A DNA stretch of 64,000 nucleotides, from assembly GCA_016195665.1 (NCBI GenBank), contig JACPZD010000040.1, positions 26,666 to 90,665 on the forward strand, in the 5' to 3' direction. The translations under genes and the position numbers were made by a program. This DNA is from Gammaproteobacteria bacterium (GTDB taxonomy: Bacteria > Pseudomonadota > Gammaproteobacteria > SURF-13). Shown here one piece after another: positions 1 to 9,671 of this stretch (its first letter is position 1; each line of letters begins with the position of its first letter). The notes beneath the pieces are model-generated. The model was not told the DNA's origin. It searched no databases and saw only the letters and a list, made by a program, of their open reading frames with translations.

Positions 1-3000
1 CTGCGCGGCGACTCCATGGCGGATGTGATCTTCAACGGCTCGACCTCGCGCAAACCGGTCAGCCAGGCCTCCATCGAGCTTATCTTCGACAACAGCGATG
101 GCGCGCTGGGCGGGGCCTATGCGGAATACGGCGAGATTTCCATCAAGCGACAGGTCGGGCGCGACGGTCATTCCGATTATTTCCTGAACGGCGTGCGCTG
201 CCGGCGGCGCGATATCACTGACCTGTTTTTGGGCACCGGCCTCGGCCCGCACAGCTATGCCATCATCGAGCAGAACATGATCTCGCGCCTGATCGAGGCC
301 AAGCCCGATGATCTCAGAATCATGCTGGAAGAGGCGGCGGGGATTTCCAGATACAAGGAGCGGCGCCGCGAAACAGAGACGCGCATGCGCCACACGCGCG
401 AGAACATTGACCGGCTCAATGACGTGCGCGAGGAACTGGGCAAGCAGCTCGAACGCTTGCAACGCCAGGCGAACAGTGCGGAAAAATACAAGCTCCTGAA
501 GGAACAGGAACGTCAGGTCAAGGCGCAACTGCTGGCCTTGCGCTGGCGGGCGCTACACGACGAAGTCGAGGCGCAGGGCCGCATGGTCAGTGAACAGGAG
601 ACGGAGCTGGAGGCGCATATCGCGCAACAGCGCGCGGCCGAGACGGCGATTGAGAAGCAGCGCGAACAACAGGGCGAGGCCGCCGAGGTGTTTAATGCGG
701 TGCAGGGCAGATTTTACGGGGCGGGCGCCGAGATCGCCCGTCTGGAGCAATCCTTGTTGCACGCCAGGGAAAGGCGGCGTCAGCTCCAGCAGGATCTTGA
801 ACAGTTAGAGCAGGCCTGGCGCGACATCGAACAGCATCTCGAAGCGGACCGGCAACAGCTCGCCGGCCTGACCCGCGAACTCGAGCAGGCCGAACCCGGT
901 TGGCGCGAGGCGCAAACGGGCGCGGAGGCGGCCCGCCAGGCGCTCGCCGAGGCGGAGCAGGCCGTGCATGCAGGTCAAATAGAATGGGACAGCTTCAATC
1001 AGCGCGCGGCGCAGAGTATGCAGACTGTCCAGGTGGAAGGCGCCCGCGTGCAACATCTCGAACAGCAACTGCAGCAGCTTCAACAGCGGCGCTCGCGCCT
1101 CGAAGAGGAGCGGCGCACGCTCGCCGACGCGAACCTGCAACAGCAGAACACGCAACTGCTGGAACAGCGCGACGGCTGTGAGCGAGAGGCCGCGCAACGG
1201 CAGCAGAGTCTGCAAGAGACACTTAACAGGATCACGGTGCTGCGCGAACAGAGCCACCAGCACAGTACTCAACTTGATTCCGTACGCAGCCGCCTGGAAG
1301 AACGGCGCGGACGCCTGGCCTCGCTGGAGGCCTTGCAGCAAGCGGCGCTCGGCAAGGCCTCGACGCAACTCAGCGCCTGGCTCAAGGATCATGGGCTGGG
1401 TGATGCGCCGCGTCTCGCTCAAGGCCTGACGGTGGAGGAGGGCTGGGAGCATGCGGTGGAGTGCGTGCTGGGCGCGCATTTGGAGGCGGTCTGCGTTGCA
1501 GATCTGGCGGACGTGATGAAGCTGCTCGATGCGCCTCCGGAAGGAGCCTTGAGCCTGTTTGACACCTCGTCAGCCGCGGCGGCCGCCGCGAACAAACATC
1601 GCGCGCCGCCGTTGCAGGACAAGGTGCGCGCCCCGTGGCCTCTCGGCGGTGTGCTCGCGGATGTCTATGCGGCGGATTCCCTGGCGCAGGCCGGGACCCT
1701 TTATCCCCAATTGCAAGCACATGAGTCCGTCATCACCCGTGGCGGCGTTTGGCTGGGCAAGGGATGGCTGCGGGTTGCGAATCAGAAGGACATCCATGCC
1801 GGCGTCCTGCACCGCGAGCAGGAGATCAAGTCGCTGCATGAAACGGTGACGCAGGATCAGGCTGCGCTCGAACATCTGCAAGAAGAATTAGCGGCGCAGC
1901 GCGCCCAGTTGCAGGAGTTGGAACAGCAGCGCGAAACCTCCCAAGCTGCGCTCAGTCAGGCCCAACATCAGCTTGCGGAGGTGCACGGGCAACTCAGCGG
2001 CCACCGGATACGCCTGGAGCAAACGACGGCGCGCGCCGCTCAAGTGCAGGCCGAGTTGCAGGAGATAGAAAAACAGGTTGCGGCGTTGAGCGGTGAATTG
2101 GATACCGCCCGTGCCCGTTTGCAGGAGGCCACCGCGCACAGCGAGACCCTGACTCAGGAAAGGACGGTTTTACAACAGCGGCGTGAAGCGCAGCGCATTA
2201 CGCTCGATGAACTGCGTCTCAAGGCCCGCGCCGACGGCGACCGCGTCCACCAGCTTGCGTTGCGTATCGAGGCGCTGCGCAGCACGCTCGCTTCCACCGG
2301 ACAAAATCTGCAACGCATGCAAGATCAACTCGGTCAAATGGCCGCGAGGCGTGAGGACTTGCGCAGCCAGCTTGCCGGCGGCGTGGCTCCCTTGGAGGCT
2401 GCCCAGGCCGAACTCGAACAGCAACTCGCCAAGCGCTCGGAGATCGAGACCGAACTCAATCATGCGCGCCGTGTGGTCGAGGAGTTTGACCACGTCCTGC
2501 GTCAATTGAATGAACAGCGCCACCAAAAAGAACAAAAGGTGCAGGATCTGCGCACGGTCCTGGAGCAGACCCGTCTGACCTACCAGGAGGGCAGGGTGCG
2601 CTCCCAATCGCTGGAGGAGCAGATCGTAGAGTCGGGGTTTGAGTTGCAGCCGGTGCTGGAGGCCCTCTCTGCGGAGGCGAATGAACAGGATAGTCATGCG
2701 CAAGTAGAGCAGATCACGCAAAAGATTCAGCGTCTCGGCCCGATCAATCTCGCCGCGATAGACGAATACGCCGAACTGTCGCAGCGCAAGAACTATCTCG
2801 ACGCGCAAAATGCCGATTTGACCGAAGCCCTCACCACCCTCGAGAACGCCATCCGCAAGATAGACCGCGAGACCCGCACCCGCTTCCAGGAGACCTTCGA
2901 CAAGGTCAACACCAGCCTGCAGGCCACCTTCCCGCGTCTGTTCGGCGGCGGTCACGCCTATCTGGAGCTGACCGGAGAAGACCTGCTCGATACCGGCGTG

Positions 3001-3348
3001 ACCGTCATGGCGCGTCCGCCCGGCAAGCGCAACAGCACCATTCATTTATTGTCCGGCGGCGAAAAGGCGCTCACCGCGGTCGCTTTGGTGTTTTCGATCT
3101 TCGAACTCAACCCCGCGCCTTTCTGCATGCTGGACGAGGTGGACGCCTCGCTGGACGAGGCCAACGTCGGGCGCTTTTGCCGGTTGCTCCATGAGATGTC
3201 CGAGCGCATTCAGTTTATTTACATCACCCACAACAAGGCCAGCATGGAGATCGCCCGGCACCTGACCGGCGTCACCATGCACGAGCCCGGCGTGTCGCGC
3301 CTGGTGGCCGTGGATGTGGACGAGGCGGTGCAGTTGGCGGCGGTGTAA
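1..3348 (+). CDS. smc: Chromosome partition protein SMC, 5' truncated by window edge
   Basis: SMC ATPase that organises and segregates the chromosome as a homodimer. The reading frame is open from base 1, so the gene starts upstream; about 50 N-terminal residues including the Walker A loop are missing. What remains begins in the N-terminal head, followed by a long Gln/Glu/Arg-rich coiled coil. A globular hinge lies near fragment residues 450-600, then the return coiled coil. The C-terminal head carries the ABC signature LSGGEKAL near residue 1016 and Walker B MLDEVDASLDEA near 1042. The fragment of about 1115 residues fits a full protein of about 1165. ligA starts 17 bases after the stop. In many gammaproteobacteria zipA lies between smc and ligA; it is absent here. 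Confidence 0.97.
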   Translation: MRGDSMADVIFNGSTSRKPVSQASIELIFDNSDGALGGAYAEYGEISIKRQVGRDGHSDYFLNGVRCRRRDITDLFLGTGLGPHSYAIIEQNMISRLIEAKPDDLRIMLEEAAGISRYKERRRETETRMRHTRENIDRLNDVREELGKQLERLQRQANSAEKYKLLKEQERQVKAQLLALRWRALHDEVEAQGRMVSEQETELEAHIAQQRAAETAIEKQREQQGEAAEVFNAVQGRFYGAGAEIARLEQSLLHARERRRQLQQDLEQLEQAWRDIEQHLEADRQQLAGLTRELEQAEPGWREAQTGAEAARQALAEAEQAVHAGQIEWDSFNQRAAQSMQTVQVEGARVQHLEQQLQQLQQRRSRLEEERRTLADANLQQQNTQLLEQRDGCEREAAQRQQSLQETLNRITVLREQSHQHSTQLDSVRSRLEERRGRLASLEALQQAALGKASTQLSAWLKDHGLGDAPRLAQGLTVEEGWEHAVECVLGAHLEAVCVADLADVMKLLDAPPEGALSLFDTSSAAAAAANKHRAPPLQDKVRAPWPLGGVLADVYAADSLAQAGTLYPQLQAHESVITRGGVWLGKGWLRVANQKDIHAGVLHREQEIKSLHETVTQDQAALEHLQEELAAQRAQLQELEQQRETSQAALSQAQHQLAEVHGQLSGHRIRLEQTTARAAQVQAELQEIEKQVAALSGELDTARARLQEATAHSETLTQERTVLQQRREAQRITLDELRLKARADGDRVHQLALRIEALRSTLASTGQNLQRMQDQLGQMAARREDLRSQLAGGVAPLEAAQAELEQQLAKRSEIETELNHARRVVEEFDHVLRQLNEQRHQKEQKVQDLRTVLEQTRLTYQEGRVRSQSLEEQIVESGFELQPVLEALSAEANEQDSHAQVEQITQKIQRLGPINLAAIDEYAELSQRKNYLDAQNADLTEALTTLENAIRKIDRETRTRFQETFDKVNTSLQATFPRLFGGGHAYLELTGEDLLDTGVTVMARPPGKRNSTIHLLSGGEKALTAVALVFSIFELNPAPFCMLDEVDASLDEANVGRFCRLLHEMSERIQFIYITHNKASMEIARHLTGVTMHEPGVSRLVAVDVDEAVQLAAV

Positions 3349-3356
3349 CCGATTGA

Positions 3357-5378
<2,022 letters not shown>

Positions 5379-5403
5379 TCTGCGTTTATTAAATTCTGTA
5401 GGG

Positions 5404-5625
5404 CCAGCAGGTTGTTGAAAATCTCATTTTCAACAACCTGCGTGCGGTACATGGATGTGCCGCCATTTTTCAAGCACGGTGTAGGTGCTTGAAAAATGGA
5501 GCAAAGCAAAAATCGCACTTTTTGCTTTGTGCCGGGTAGGAAGCCCCAATGCCGCGGGCGCACGGATGCGCAGGAGCGGCCGAGTTGAAGAAGCCCACGG
5601 ATGGGCTTCTTCAACAACCTGCTGG
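5404..5625. repeat. Cluster of hairpins bounded by a 16-bp inverted repeat
   Basis: No gene lies here. Perfect or near-perfect hairpins follow one another: 5407-5441 (16-bp stem, loop ctc), 5444-5463 (8 bp, one G-T pair), 5463-5499 (15 bp), 5502-5529 (11 bp), 5558-5571 (5 bp) and 5584-5615 (14 bp). The whole block is closed by a 16-bp inverted repeat, 5404-5419 against 5610-5625. Three hairpins share an apex of the form CAYGGATG although their stems differ. Bases 5528-5583 align with the reverse complement of the MITE upstream of ppk (about 14650-14705), so this is a diverged relative of that element. It follows ligA and may also act as its terminator. Confidence 0.85.
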
Positions 5626-5646
5626 TGGCGTAAGCTGCTGGGCGGC

Positions 5647-5708
5647 TATACTTGAGGAACCGTGCGCTTTCCGACCACATTCGCCGCAAGATCAAGTTAG
5701 CCGCCCAG
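5647..5708 (+). pseudogene. Duplicated 5' end of the mntA nucleotidyltransferase gene
   Basis: This stretch nearly matches 7222-7284, which holds the ribosome-binding region and first 16 codons of the intact nucleotidyltransferase gene at 7237. The copy differs at a few bases and has lost one C near the start codon. It breaks off after the bases for AAQ and runs into unrelated sequence upstream of vapC. It is a remnant of a second copy or of a rearrangement within the toxin-antitoxin region. Confidence 0.8.
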
Positions 5709-5726
5709 ACAGAATGAAGCACTACA

Positions 5727-6137
5727 CTAGGTTTCCACCCAATAAAGCTTGAACGGCAAGTAGCGGCTGAACTGCGCGAAATCGCGGTCCGCGGAGACCA
5801 GTTCCAGGTTATGACGATGAGCCACGGCGCAGAGCAGAAAATCAGTATTGGAGCCCTGCATGCCCTTGCTGCGGCAGATGTTAAAAAACTCGGCTGCCGT
5901 CTCATAATCTTCATACTGTAAAGGATGGTCAGGGAAGGCGCGCAATTTATCCCTGAGACGTTTAAACTGCTTTTTATCCCTGATTCCGGACAACAACTCT
6001 TGGCGGATCGGGCCTATCATCGTCACCCGAAATTCCCGAATAAGCCGGGTGAGCATCTTTACTGCGGGTGAATCAGGATTGAATTTTCTGCGCCGCAGCG
6101 CCAACGACCATATCGAGGTATCAACCAACGCCTTCAT
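5727..6137 (-). CDS. vapC: PIN-domain toxin VapC
   Basis: Toxin ribonuclease of a type II VapBC module; such toxins cut specific RNAs when the antitoxin is degraded. The 136-residue PIN domain shows the acidic metal-binding residues in VDTSIW (Asp6), the central QELLSG glutamate, and TDFLLCAVA near residue 99, with a late acidic residue in SADRDF. The gene overlaps the upstream vapB stop by four bases, so translation is coupled. It is expressed from the vapB promoter at 6366-6393. Confidence 0.9.
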   Translation of the reverse strand: MKALVDTSIWSLALRRRKFNPDSPAVKMLTRLIREFRVTMIGPIRQELLSGIRDKKQFKRLRDKLRAFPDHPLQYEDYETAAEFFNICRSKGMQGSNTDFLLCAVAHRHNLELVSADRDFAQFSRYLPFKLYWVET

Positions 6138-6334
6138 GGGCGTTTACGCTGCCGTTTGTAATGATATAAAGGGTCGTAATCAACCGCGCCATATTCGGCC
6201 AATATTGCCTGCTGTTGCAGGTGCTGGACGTATTCATCCAAAGCCTGTGTCACAGCCTCGCGTTTGGTGTGATGCTTGCCAAGCCGCTTGGCTTTATCGA
6301 TCAGCTTATCGTCCAGGGCTAAATTAGTCGCCAT
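6134..6334 (-). CDS. vapB: VapB-type antitoxin
   Basis: A 66-residue antitoxin with an N-terminal ribbon-helix-helix-like segment (MATNLALDDKLIDKAKRLGK) and a C-terminal arm that would bind the VapC toxin. The frame is open further upstream, but the ATG at 6334 is chosen because a strong GGAGGAAAT ribosome-binding site lies just ahead of it and the family consensus starts there. The stop overlaps the vapC start by four bases. The protein probably represses its own operon through the palindrome in the promoter. Confidence 0.88.
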   Translation of the reverse strand: MATNLALDDKLIDKAKRLGKHHTKREAVTQALDEYVQHLQQQAILAEYGAVDYDPLYHYKRQRKRP

Positions 6335-6365
6335 CGGTATTTCCTCCAGACAGAGTGAAGCTTTC

Positions 6366-6393
6366 ATATTACACATTTTAATGTGTAAGTCAA
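6366..6393 (-). promoter_or_regulatory. vapBC promoter with 20-bp palindromic operator
   Basis: Read on the minus strand, TTGACT (6393-6388) and TAATAT (6371-6366) are separated by 16 bases. The spacer is almost filled by a perfect palindrome, TTACACATT-AA-AATGTGTAA (6369-6388). An operator placed between the -35 and -10 boxes is what autoregulation by VapB or VapBC would need. Confidence 0.75.
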
Positions 6394-6532
6394 CCGGGCG
6401 CTTGCATGGGCGAGGGATTGGATGGGGATGAACAAACTGATAGGGCGAATGGTGCTGGGATACGCTGCGCCTCATCCCAGCCTACGGGCTTAACGCGAAA
6501 TACCTTCTATTGTACCTATCCAGCCTATGGTA

Positions 6533-6758
6533 TTACGCCGCGACACGGCGGGCGTGAGCGATTTCCTTGTGATCAATGGGGCGAACCTGCGAGGCAAGCA
6601 GGGTAGTAACCGCTAGGGTCTCCATCCAGCGTGGCAAACTCGACTTCGTAGCCAGCACCCTTTGCATGCACCATCACGACCGTACCGATATCACCGCTCG
6701 CGAGCCCATATTCGGGAATGTCCGAGGTCAGAACAACACTATCAAGTTCTTTAATCAT
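6533..6758 (-). pseudogene. DUF4926 family protein, frameshifted
   Basis: The first 45 residues read MIKELDSVVLTSDIPEYGL... with GDIGTVVMVH and YEVEF, the pattern of DUF4926 proteins, small proteins of unknown role often found near toxin-antitoxin genes. After ATLDG the open frame gives an unrelated tail and stops at 6573. A shift of one base restores a family-like end (ETLAVTTLLASQVRPI then a basic EIAHARRVAA tail), which stops at 6533. One base was therefore probably lost near 6630. The gene may be non-functional, or the indel may be a sequencing error. Confidence 0.7.
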
Positions 6759-6768
6759 CGCACCATGT

Positions 6769-7107
6769 TCATTCGCATGTCGGATCAGGGCTCGACTTAT
6801 AGCGGCTTTCCCACAATGTGCCGGTGCGTCCTTCCAGCCGATTGTGGCATCTCGTCTGCCGGCCGGCTAAGCGTTTCATCAACTGCCCGAGTCCCGTAAT
6901 CTGTTCTGGCGCGACGAGCAAATGGACGTGGTTCGTCATCAGGCAATAAGCATAAACCCTGACGCCGAAGACATCCTTGAACGTGGCCAGTGTTTCGAGA
7001 TACCTCTCGAAATCACGCACCTCGGCAAAAACAACCTGCCGATTATGCCCGCGCTGAATGATGTGATGCGGATAGTATGGCAAGATAGTTCTACCCACCC
7101 GTGGCAT
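6769..7107 (-). pseudogene. REP-associated tyrosine transposase (RAYT), truncated
   Basis: This 112-residue frame matches the front half of Y1_Tnp (HUH-type) RAYT proteins: MPRVGRTILPYYPHHIIQRGHNR, then the two-histidine motif NHVHLL and the TGTLWESRYKSS segment. Family members usually run to about 150-230 residues; this one stops right after RYKSS with an unrelated tail. The position where relatives usually have a tyrosine-rich YVRYVN-like segment reads QTRCHN, so the candidate catalytic tyrosine may also be gone. It is probably inactive. Confidence 0.8.
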
Positions 7108-7160
7108 GGCAGTCCTCCCGGGATCTTATTTTTTCTGACGGGAAAGTCTACCACGTTGAC

Positions 7161-7186
7161 TTTAAATAAATCTGTCCCCCTTTTTC
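7161..7186. repeat. Short repeat TTTAAATAAATCTGTCCCCC, copy 1
   Basis: A stretch of about 26 bases identical to one at 9394-9419. Both copies sit next to RAYT/REP material. It lies just upstream of the MntA-HepT operon and may be an end sequence of a former REP-type element. Confidence 0.7.
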
Positions 7187-7236
7187 TCTTGAGAGTCTGG
7201 CGGCAAAAGTTGCCAGGCATGTATACTTAAGGAACC

Positions 7237-7530
7237 GTGCGCCTTTCCGAACACATTCGCCGCGAGATCAAGTTAGCCGCCCAGCGCTACTTCAAGGATG
7301 CGCCGGTCTACTTGTTCGGCTCACGCCTGGATGATGCCCGGCGCGGCGGAGATATTGATCTGTATATTGAGACCGCAATGCCAGACAGTGAAGTAGCGCA
7401 GGCCAAGATCAAAATGACAGCGCAGCTTTACCGGCGCATTGGCGAACGCAAGATAGACATCGTGGTCAATAACGGCGGCGCAATGCTGCCTATTTTTCAG
7501 CGTGCGCGCCTGGAGGGGGTTCCCCTATGA
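7237..7530 (+). CDS. mntA: MntA-type nucleotidyltransferase antitoxin
   Basis: A 97-residue minimal nucleotidyltransferase. It carries the family signature GSRLDDARRGGDIDLY, with the two catalytic aspartates in DIDL, and a third acidic strand KIDIVV near residue 78. In MntA-HepT (MNT-HEPN) modules this protein modifies the HEPN toxin with AMP groups and so silences it. The start is GTG. The stop overlaps the start of hepT by four bases. The first codons are duplicated at 5647-5708. Confidence 0.88.
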   Translation: MRLSEHIRREIKLAAQRYFKDAPVYLFGSRLDDARRGGDIDLYIETAMPDSEVAQAKIKMTAQLYRRIGERKIDIVVNNGGAMLPIFQRARLEGVPL

Positions 7531-7970
7531 GCAAACGACTACCCGCCCAGCTACTCGAATGCCGAAGGCATATTCACTTTATCGAACATGCCAGACGTCA
7601 CATCCCTGCACCCACCGCAGTGCTGCTGCAAAACCCGCCGGATGAACTCGTCGCGGCACTGGATCAGTTTGTCTACCGCTTCAGCAAGTTGCAAGATACA
7701 CTGGGACGGAAAGTATTACGCGCCGTTCTGGTCGAGCATTTTCGTGAGCCATATGAAGATGCGCCGTTTCGTGACGTGCTCGACCGCCTCGAAGCGTTGC
7801 GTATTGTTGACTCCGCAGATCGCTGGGACGAGTACCGCGCGGTCCGAAATGCGCTTGTCCATGACTATCCGGAATCCGCGGCGGAAAAGGCGCGAGTGCT
7901 CAGCGAAGGATTCGCCATGTCCATGGAGCTGGCGAGCTTAGTAGACCGTCTCACCGAATTGTTGAAATAG
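7527..7970 (+). CDS. hepT: HEPN-domain toxin HepT
   Basis: A 147-residue all-helical protein with the HEPN ribonuclease motif R-x4-H-x-Y (RNALVHDY) near residue 112. HepT toxins cleave RNA and are neutralised by the partner MntA. Coupled to mntA by an ATGA overlap. Confidence 0.87.
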   Translation: MSKRLPAQLLECRRHIHFIEHARRHIPAPTAVLLQNPPDELVAALDQFVYRFSKLQDTLGRKVLRAVLVEHFREPYEDAPFRDVLDRLEALRIVDSADRWDEYRAVRNALVHDYPESAAEKARVLSEGFAMSMELASLVDRLTELLK

Positions 7971-8045
7971 TCCCATCAGGAACCTCTGATTAAGCTTGCA
8001 GAAAATCCAAGCCCCGTTAAATATCGAGCCCATCATTTTTGCCCA

Positions 8046-8074
8046 TTGACAATAGGACACAAATGTCCTAGTTT
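8046..8074 (+). promoter_or_regulatory. hicAB promoter with palindromic operator
   Basis: TTGACA (8046-8051) and TAGTTT (8069-8074) are 17 bases apart. The palindrome TAGGACA-CAAA-TGTCCTA (8053-8070) fills the spacer. The expected transcription start, about seven bases after the -10 box, coincides with the GTG start codon of hicA at 8081. The message may therefore be leaderless, which fits the lack of a Shine-Dalgarno sequence. Confidence 0.75.
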
Positions 8075-8080
8075 ACTCAT

Positions 8081-8278
8081 GTGAAGGCCAAACAATTCAT
8101 ACAAAAACTGCAAAGGCTCGGCGCGGAGATCATCAAGTGGCGCGGCAAAGGCGGCCACTATCTCGTGAAATACAAAGGCCGTCAAACCACTGTCCCAGTC
8201 CATGGCGATGCCGATATGAGCCCGGTCTTCATCGGAAAAATTTGTAAACAACTGGACATTGACCCCAACGAGATTTGA
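8081..8278 (+). CDS. hicA: HicA toxin
   Basis: Small mRNA interferase of 65 residues with a double-stranded-RNA-binding-like fold. The catalytic histidine lies in GGHYLVKY, followed by the typical TVPVHGDADM strand. An in-frame stop (TAG, 8069-8071) means the only possible start is the GTG at 8081; no Shine-Dalgarno sequence precedes it. The stop lies three bases before the hicB ATG. Confidence 0.9.
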   Translation: MKAKQFIQKLQRLGAEIIKWRGKGGHYLVKYKGRQTTVPVHGDADMSPVFIGKICKQLDIDPNEI

Positions 8279-8280
8279 CT

Positions 8281-8709
8281 ATGTTACAAGCCTATCCTGT
8301 CATACTGACGCACGATGACGACGCGGTGATTGCTGAATTTCCCGACGTACCGGAAGCGATTACCCATGGCGCCGATGAAAAAAGCGCATTGGAGTGGGCG
8401 CAAGACGCCCTTGTGGTCGCGCTCTCCGGTTATCTGGAGGACCACCGAGACATCCCGCAACCCTCAAAACCTAAGCGCGGGCAGTCTGTCGTGGCGCTGC
8501 CGCCGATGGTCGGCACGAAGCTGGCCATTTACCAGGCTCTGCGTGACCAGGGCGTTACGCAGTTGGAACTTGCCGAACGGTTGAATTGTGACGCGCGCCA
8601 AATACGTCGCATCTTGGACTTGGATCACAGCTCGCGGCTGGATCAACTTGAAGCATCCTTGAGGGCGCTGGGTAAAAAACTGTCCGTGGACATCCAGGAC
8701 GCGGCTTAG
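8281..8709 (+). CDS. hicB: HicB antitoxin
   Basis: A 142-residue antitoxin. The N-terminal half is the partly degraded RNase H-like HicB fold (MLQAYPVILTHDDDAVIAEF, then HGADEKSALEWAQDAL) that binds HicA. The C-terminal half from about residue 75 is a helix-turn-helix (VTQLELAERLNCDARQIRRI) likely to bind the palindrome at 8053-8070. The ATG at 8281 is preferred over the TTG two codons upstream. Confidence 0.9.
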   Translation: MLQAYPVILTHDDDAVIAEFPDVPEAITHGADEKSALEWAQDALVVALSGYLEDHRDIPQPSKPKRGQSVVALPPMVGTKLAIYQALRDQGVTQLELAERLNCDARQIRRILDLDHSSRLDQLEASLRALGKKLSVDIQDAA

Positions 8710-8834
8710 ACACGCCCTTACGCTGCGCCTCGACCATGGCCTTTTTACCGATACGCCATTTTAGGCATTATAGTAAACCATGCCGCAATTGAGGCGGATC
8801 TCCATAGAGTATTGGCGACCAACAGATATTTACC

Positions 8835-9065
8835 CTATGCAAAGAACGGCAAACAGACACATTTAATTATATCGCTTAATGAAGTATTCTCAGATAAAAT
8901 TTTGTCGATTGCCCCTAAATAAACACGACATGCTTCGTGAATATCGGCAAGATCAACAAATAGCTGACTTTCAAGAAGCGATACCGGTAGCGACTTTTCA
9001 AACTTTTTTCGAAGCGCCTTTACTAGATCGACGGTAATTTTTGTTTTCATTTCCATTATTGACAC
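8835..9065 (-). CDS. Small hypothetical protein
   Basis: A 76-residue frame starting MSIMEMKTKITVDLVKALRKK. It is helical, with no recognised domain. It begins ten bases inside the end of the 9056-9274 frame on the same strand, so the two may be a pair. It could be an immunity-type protein, but that is only inferred from the arrangement. It is lower in GC than its neighbours. Confidence 0.4.
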   Translation of the reverse strand: MSIMEMKTKITVDLVKALRKKFEKSLPVSLLESQLFVDLADIHEACRVYLGAIDKILSENTSLSDIIKCVCLPFFA

Positions 9066-9274
9066 TGGTCACCCTTTGGTAGGCGTTTTTTTAACCGGTC
9101 AATTCGATCTTTCCAGGTTTTTATTTCCTTTTGCCAACCGGGAACATCTCTACTGTCCGGGTCATTACGTATTTTTTCCTCATGTTCTTTTACTCTATCA
9201 TCCAGTAGTAGGGTGGGCACGGTTTTTGTGCCCGCGCGGTAAAGGCCCGAAGAATCCGACACTATAAAATTCAC
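9056..9274 (-). CDS. Hypothetical protein fragment with REP-derived N-terminus
   Basis: Of 72 residues, the first 25 or so are encoded by a REP hairpin (9208-9238) and are probably not original. From DDRVKEHEEKIRND onward the sequence is charged and helical (GWQKEIKTWKDRIDRLKKRL), like the tail of a larger protein. It may be the 3' remnant of a longer gene cut by REP insertion. Function is unknown. Confidence 0.4.
   Translation of the reverse strand: MNFIVSDSSGLYRAGTKTVPTLLLDDRVKEHEEKIRNDPDSRDVPGWQKEIKTWKDRIDRLKKRLPKGDQCQ
9208..9238. repeat. REP hairpin, copy 1
   Basis: GTAGGGTGGGCAC, a loop of about seven bases, then GTGCCCGCG. This is the same hairpin as at 9358, 9858, 10474 and 10604, and matches what a RAYT enzyme would act on. 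Confidence 0.8.
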
Positions 9275-9304
9275 CGTCCCTCATGCATCACGTTCATTCG
9301 ATAC

Positions 9305-9337
9305 GCGTGGGCAAACAAAAAGATGTGCCCACCCTAC
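9305..9337. repeat. REP hairpin, copy 2 (degenerate left arm)
   Basis: CGTGGGCAAAC... then GTGCCCACCCTAC. Inverted relative to copy 1. Confidence 0.75.
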
Positions 9338-9357
9338 CCGGCTTTCACCTATTCTTT

Positions 9358-9388
9358 CACGTGGGCACAAACAACGTGCCCACCCTAC
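9358..9388. repeat. REP hairpin, copy 3
   Basis: CACGTGGGCACAAACAACGT followed by GCCCACCCTAC. Same orientation as copy 2, with CCGGCTTT after it in both. Confidence 0.8.
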
Positions 9389-9392
9389 CCGG

Positions 9393-9419
9393 CTTTAAAT
9401 AAATCTGTCCCCCTTTTTC
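9393..9419. repeat. Short repeat TTTAAATAAATCTGTCCCCC, copy 2
   Basis: Matches 7161-7186. It directly follows a REP hairpin and precedes the second HicBA operon. Confidence 0.7.
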
Positions 9420-9467
9420 CAGGTATGCTATTTTGAAAAAATTAGAACTAGCAAGAGGATTCATACT

Positions 9468-9671
9468 ATGACGACTCTGACACTCGAATATTGGCAGGAT
9501 GAGGGGTGGTTTGTTGGCCACTTGCGAGAAATTCCTGGATGTTTCAGCCAAGGAGAGACCTTGGAAGATCTGGAGCGCAACATTGCTGAGGTGTATAAAC
9601 TGCTACACGAAGAAACCGATCTGCCCATACCACCTAATGTAACCACCAAGCCCATCCTGCTGCCTGCATGA
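9468..9671 (+). CDS. hicB: HicB-type antitoxin (short form)
   Basis: A 67-residue protein of the HicB/UPF0150 fold: LEYWQDEGWFVGHLREIPGC and FSQGETLEDLERNIAEVY. It lacks the DNA-binding C-terminal domain present in the HicB at 8281. An AGAGGA ribosome-binding site lies ten bases ahead of the ATG. The stop overlaps the following hicA by four bases. Gene order is antitoxin first, opposite to the hicAB at 8081. Confidence 0.88.
   Translation: MTTLTLEYWQDEGWFVGHLREIPGCFSQGETLEDLERNIAEVYKLLHEETDLPIPPNVTTKPILLPA

Noticed and set aside
2170..3045. Minus-strand frame of 291 codons inside smc
   Set aside because: Shadow of the GC-rich smc coding sequence; no recognised motif.
5404..5625. Hairpin series after ligA as a CRISPR array
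   Set aside because: The repeats are palindromes of different sequence and spacing, with no constant repeat-spacer pattern and no cas genes.
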